Assembly (NCBI GenBank): GCA_028290285.1
Contig: JAQGKD010000110.1
Coordinates: forward strand, 1-64,000
Direction of reading: 5' to 3'
DNA length: 64,000 nt
Source of the DNA: Hyphomicrobiales bacterium
Lineage (GTDB): Bacteria; Pseudomonadota; Alphaproteobacteria; Rhizobiales; Beijerinckiaceae
The notes under the pieces are model-generated. The model did no database searches. It was not told the DNA's origin and saw only the letters and a list, made by a program, of their open reading frames with translations. The position numbers and the translations under genes are program-made. Of this stretch, positions 61,904-64,000 are shown piece after piece (position 1 is the stretch's first letter; every line of letters starts with the position of its first letter).

Positions 61904-64000
61904 TCAGCCAGTGACCGCATGCTCGTAAATGTCTTCCTCCTGCGCATTATGCATGCGCACGAGGAATTCAATGGACTCGATGACCCGTTGCGCGTCGCGG
62001 ATCAGATAGCGGTCGGCATCGGCCGGCGTGAGGTCGGTCGCGAGGCGATCGAGCAACCGCGCCAGATGCAGGATCTCCCTGTGGGCGCGGCTCATCGCGC
62101 CCAGACTCGTGCCGTCGGCCAGAAATTTGGAGAGGCTCGGATAGACGTTGCTCTCGTCCGAACGCTCATGCTCTACGATCTCCCGTCCAGCGATCCCGCT
62201 GGCCTCGACGATGAGCGCGACGGCGGCTGGCGGCTCGATCTCATCGAGGGCGTCGGCGATCTCGCGCAGTCGGTCGAGTGAGGTGTCGAGGTGCTGGTGT
62301 TCCGCGCGCAGGCTCGTCGCCGTCGCTGACGGCATGGGCGTGCGTGCAAAAAATCTGTGCCGCGGCACCAGCGCCCGCAGTGCGTTCAGGATGACAGTCA
62401 CGTCGATCGCCTCCTGCGTCAATGCGCCTGCCACCGGCGGCAGCCAGCCTAACGCTGCGAACCCCATTGCGATGCCCGACAGCGCCATGCCCGCCCCGAT
62501 GCTCTGCATGGCGATGCGCCGCGCGCGCTTGGCGATGACAACGGCCTCCGCGACGCGGTCCAGCCGATCCACGAGGATCACGACATCGGCGGCCTCGGAA
62601 GAGGCGCTGGCCCCTCGGGCACCCATGGCGATGCCGACATTGGCAGCCGCGAGCGCGGGCGCATCGTTGATCCCGTCGCCGACCATCAGCGTCGGGCTGA
62701 GGCGCTGTTCCATCGCCACGGCATCGACCTTGTCGGACGGCACGCGGTCGGCGAGGACCGCATCGAGATCGAGAGCCGCGCCAATGGTTTCGGCCGCGTC
62801 GGCCCGGTCCCCGGTTACCATGACGATCCGCGAGATGCCCGCGTTGCGGAGCATCTGTACCGCGTGCGGCGTCTCGCGCCTGAGTTCGTCGCCTAGCAGA
62901 AGCGCGCCGATGGTCTGGCCATCGACCGAAACGAAGACGCTCAGCGCCGAACGCCACGCGGCACGCCGCAGCACGCGCGAGGCCCAGGCCTCCGGCTTGC
63001 GACCGCCACACACGAGGTTATGCGAACCGACGCAGACGCGACGACCGCCCACCTGGCCTTCCAGCCCCGAGCCCATCGTTTCGTGGATATTTCCCGGCAT
63101 TTCCAGCGAGAGCCCCCGGGCGAGCGCGGCGGCGACGATGGATGCGGCCACGACATGGTGGGAGGCTTGCTCGAGCGAACCCGCCCATCGCAACACGTCG
63201 TCGGGACTCTCGCCCGGCCGCGCCTCGATCGCAATGAGGCGTGCGCCACCGATGGTGAGCGTGCCCGTCTTGTCGAACATGACAGTGCGCGTGCGGGCGA
63301 GCGCCTCCAGCGGCACGCCGCCCTTGATGAGAATGCCGATGCGGGCCGCCTGCGAGACGCCGCCGATAAAGGCCACGGGCGCGGCGAGAATGAGCGGACA
63401 TGGTGTCGCCGCGACCAGCACCGCCAGTCCACGGATCGGATCGCCCGAAAAGTACCAAGCTGCGCCCGCGATCAGGAGTGTGAGCGGCAGCAGCAGCAGC
63501 GCATAGCGATCGGCCATGCGGATGAACGGTGCCTTGGCGGTCTGCGCCGCAGTGACCAGCCGGACGATCTTGGCGTAGGTGCTCGCTCCCGCGGTCGCGG
63601 AGGCCCGCATCTCGAAGGTTTCGCCCGCATTAAGCGTGCCGCTCAGAGCCTTTTCGCCGCTCCGCCGCCCCACCGGGATAGGCTCGCCCGTCAGCGCCGA
63701 CTCGTCGAGCATCGCGCCGGGGCTGGTAATCAGGCCATCGACGGGGACGACTTCTCCCGCACGCACGAGGATGGCATCGCCCACTGCGACGAGATCGATG
63801 GCGACGTCCTCGACGCCCAACTCGCCGATGCGATGCGCCACCCTGGGCGCGCGGTCCACGAGGGATTTGAGATCACGTTCGGCGCGCGAGACTGCGAAAT
63901 CTTCGAGAACATTGCCGCCCGCATACATGACCGCGACGACGACGCCCGCGAGCGTCTCGCCGAAGACGAGAGCCGCCGACATCGAAACGAAGGCAATCGC
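61904..64000 (-). CDS. P1B-5-type metal ATPase with C-terminal hemerythrin domain (partial)
   Basis: The gene runs off the right edge; the visible 698 or so residues lack the N-terminus. The ATPase core has the TGEP loop (SALTGEPIPVG), TPCPLILAAPVAFIGGVS (TPC metal site in the transmembrane helix), FDKTGTLTIGG (phosphorylation Asp) and MVGDGINDAPALAAANVGIAMG (hinge). After the last helices comes a hemerythrin-type four-helix part (AEHQHLDTSLDRL, EIVEHERSDESNVYPSL, AHREILHLARLLDRL, MHNAQEEDIYEH), giving His and Glu ligands for a di-iron site. TPC plus hemerythrin defines the P1B-5 class, such as Nia of S. meliloti, linked to Ni and Fe export. Confidence 0.92.
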   Translation of the reverse strand, partial: AIAFVSMSAALVFGETLAGVVVAVMYAGGNVLEDFAVSRAERDLKSLVDRAPRVAHRIGELGVEDVAIDLVAVGDAILVRAGEVVPVDGLITSPGAMLDESALTGEPIPVGRRSGEKALSGTLNAGETFEMRASATAGASTYAKIVRLVTAAQTAKAPFIRMADRYALLLLPLTLLIAGAAWYFSGDPIRGLAVLVAATPCPLILAAPVAFIGGVSQAARIGILIKGGVPLEALARTRTVMFDKTGTLTIGGARLIAIEARPGESPDDVLRWAGSLEQASHHVVAASIVAAALARGLSLEMPGNIHETMGSGLEGQVGGRRVCVGSHNLVCGGRKPEAWASRVLRRAAWRSALSVFVSVDGQTIGALLLGDELRRETPHAVQMLRNAGISRIVMVTGDRADAAETIGAALDLDAVLADRVPSDKVDAVAMEQRLSPTLMVGDGINDAPALAAANVGIAMGARGASASSEAADVVILVDRLDRVAEAVVIAKRARRIAMQSIGAGMALSGIAMGFAALGWLPPVAGALTQEAIDVTVILNALRALVPRHRFFARTPMPSATATSLRAEHQHLDTSLDRLREIADALDEIEPPAAVALIVEASGIAGREIVEHERSDESNVYPSLSKFLADGTSLGAMSRAHREILHLARLLDRLATDLTPADADRYLIRDAQRVIESIEFLVRMHNAQEEDIYEHAVTG

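Overview
The window is GC-rich (about 60-65% by eye) and densely coding. It looks like an alphaproteobacterial chromosome, most likely Hyphomicrobiales (Rhizobiales). The evidence is a minCDE operon preceded by a TTAA-N7-TTAAC CtrA-type box, a second such box before a small unknown gene, many TctC/Bug and ABC solute-binding proteins, and a P-type metal ATPase with a C-terminal hemerythrin domain of the rhizobial Nia (P1B-5) type. No tRNA, rRNA, CRISPR array, insertion sequence or prophage was seen. Genus cannot be fixed from the sequence alone.

Region 1 (164-22741) has every gene on the minus strand and is a catabolic and uptake block. In transcription order it starts with a PRC-barrel protein. 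Next comes a long probable operon (22005 down to 10452): an iron-type ABC binding protein, a fused double permease, an FAH-family hydrolase, an extradiol-dioxygenase-like VOC protein, an orphan NMT1-type binding protein, a complete Liv-type ABC importer, and a RidA-like/arylformamidase-like fusion. A three-gene cassette follows (Rieske protein, 104-residue unknown protein, TIM-barrel amidohydrolase), then a LysR regulator and an MFS exporter. The last unit (5557 down to 164) is a SsuABC/ThiXYZ-like ABC importer, two tandem isochorismatase-fold amidases and a LysR regulator, preceded by a candidate sigma-54 promoter.

Region 2 (22859-29102) is more housekeeping-like: a YihY/BrkB membrane protein, Tex, a small ORF, a decayed response-regulator fragment, and glycogen debranching enzyme GlgX.

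Region 3 (29262-43918) is a second catabolic block. It has an aldolase-II protein with a three-subunit molybdenum hydroxylase, an SDR-cupin-TctC-TctC operon, an Asp/Glu racemase or maleate isomerase family protein, an IclR regulator, a luciferase-like flavin monooxygenase, two further TctC proteins and one NMT1-type binding protein. A palindrome between iclR and the monooxygenase gene matches the IclR-family operator layout. The enzyme set of regions 1 and 3 (ring hydroxylation, flavin monooxygenation, ring cleavage, amide hydrolysis, cis-trans isomerisation) resembles the toolkit for N-heterocyclic or aromatic amide degradation, but the substrate cannot be named from sequence.

Region 4 (44171-64000) is mixed: a small unknown gene with a CtrA-type box, an RND efflux pair with a divergent TetR gene and palindromic operator, malonyl-CoA decarboxylase, a split ChrA pair, small proteins, a CDF transporter with a RutB-like amidase, minCDE, a PAP2 phosphatase, an M3 oligopeptidase, a truncated sugar-transferase-like protein without its catalytic Asp, a Gly/Tyr-rich exported protein, and the partial P1B-5 ATPase-hemerythrin fusion running off the right edge.
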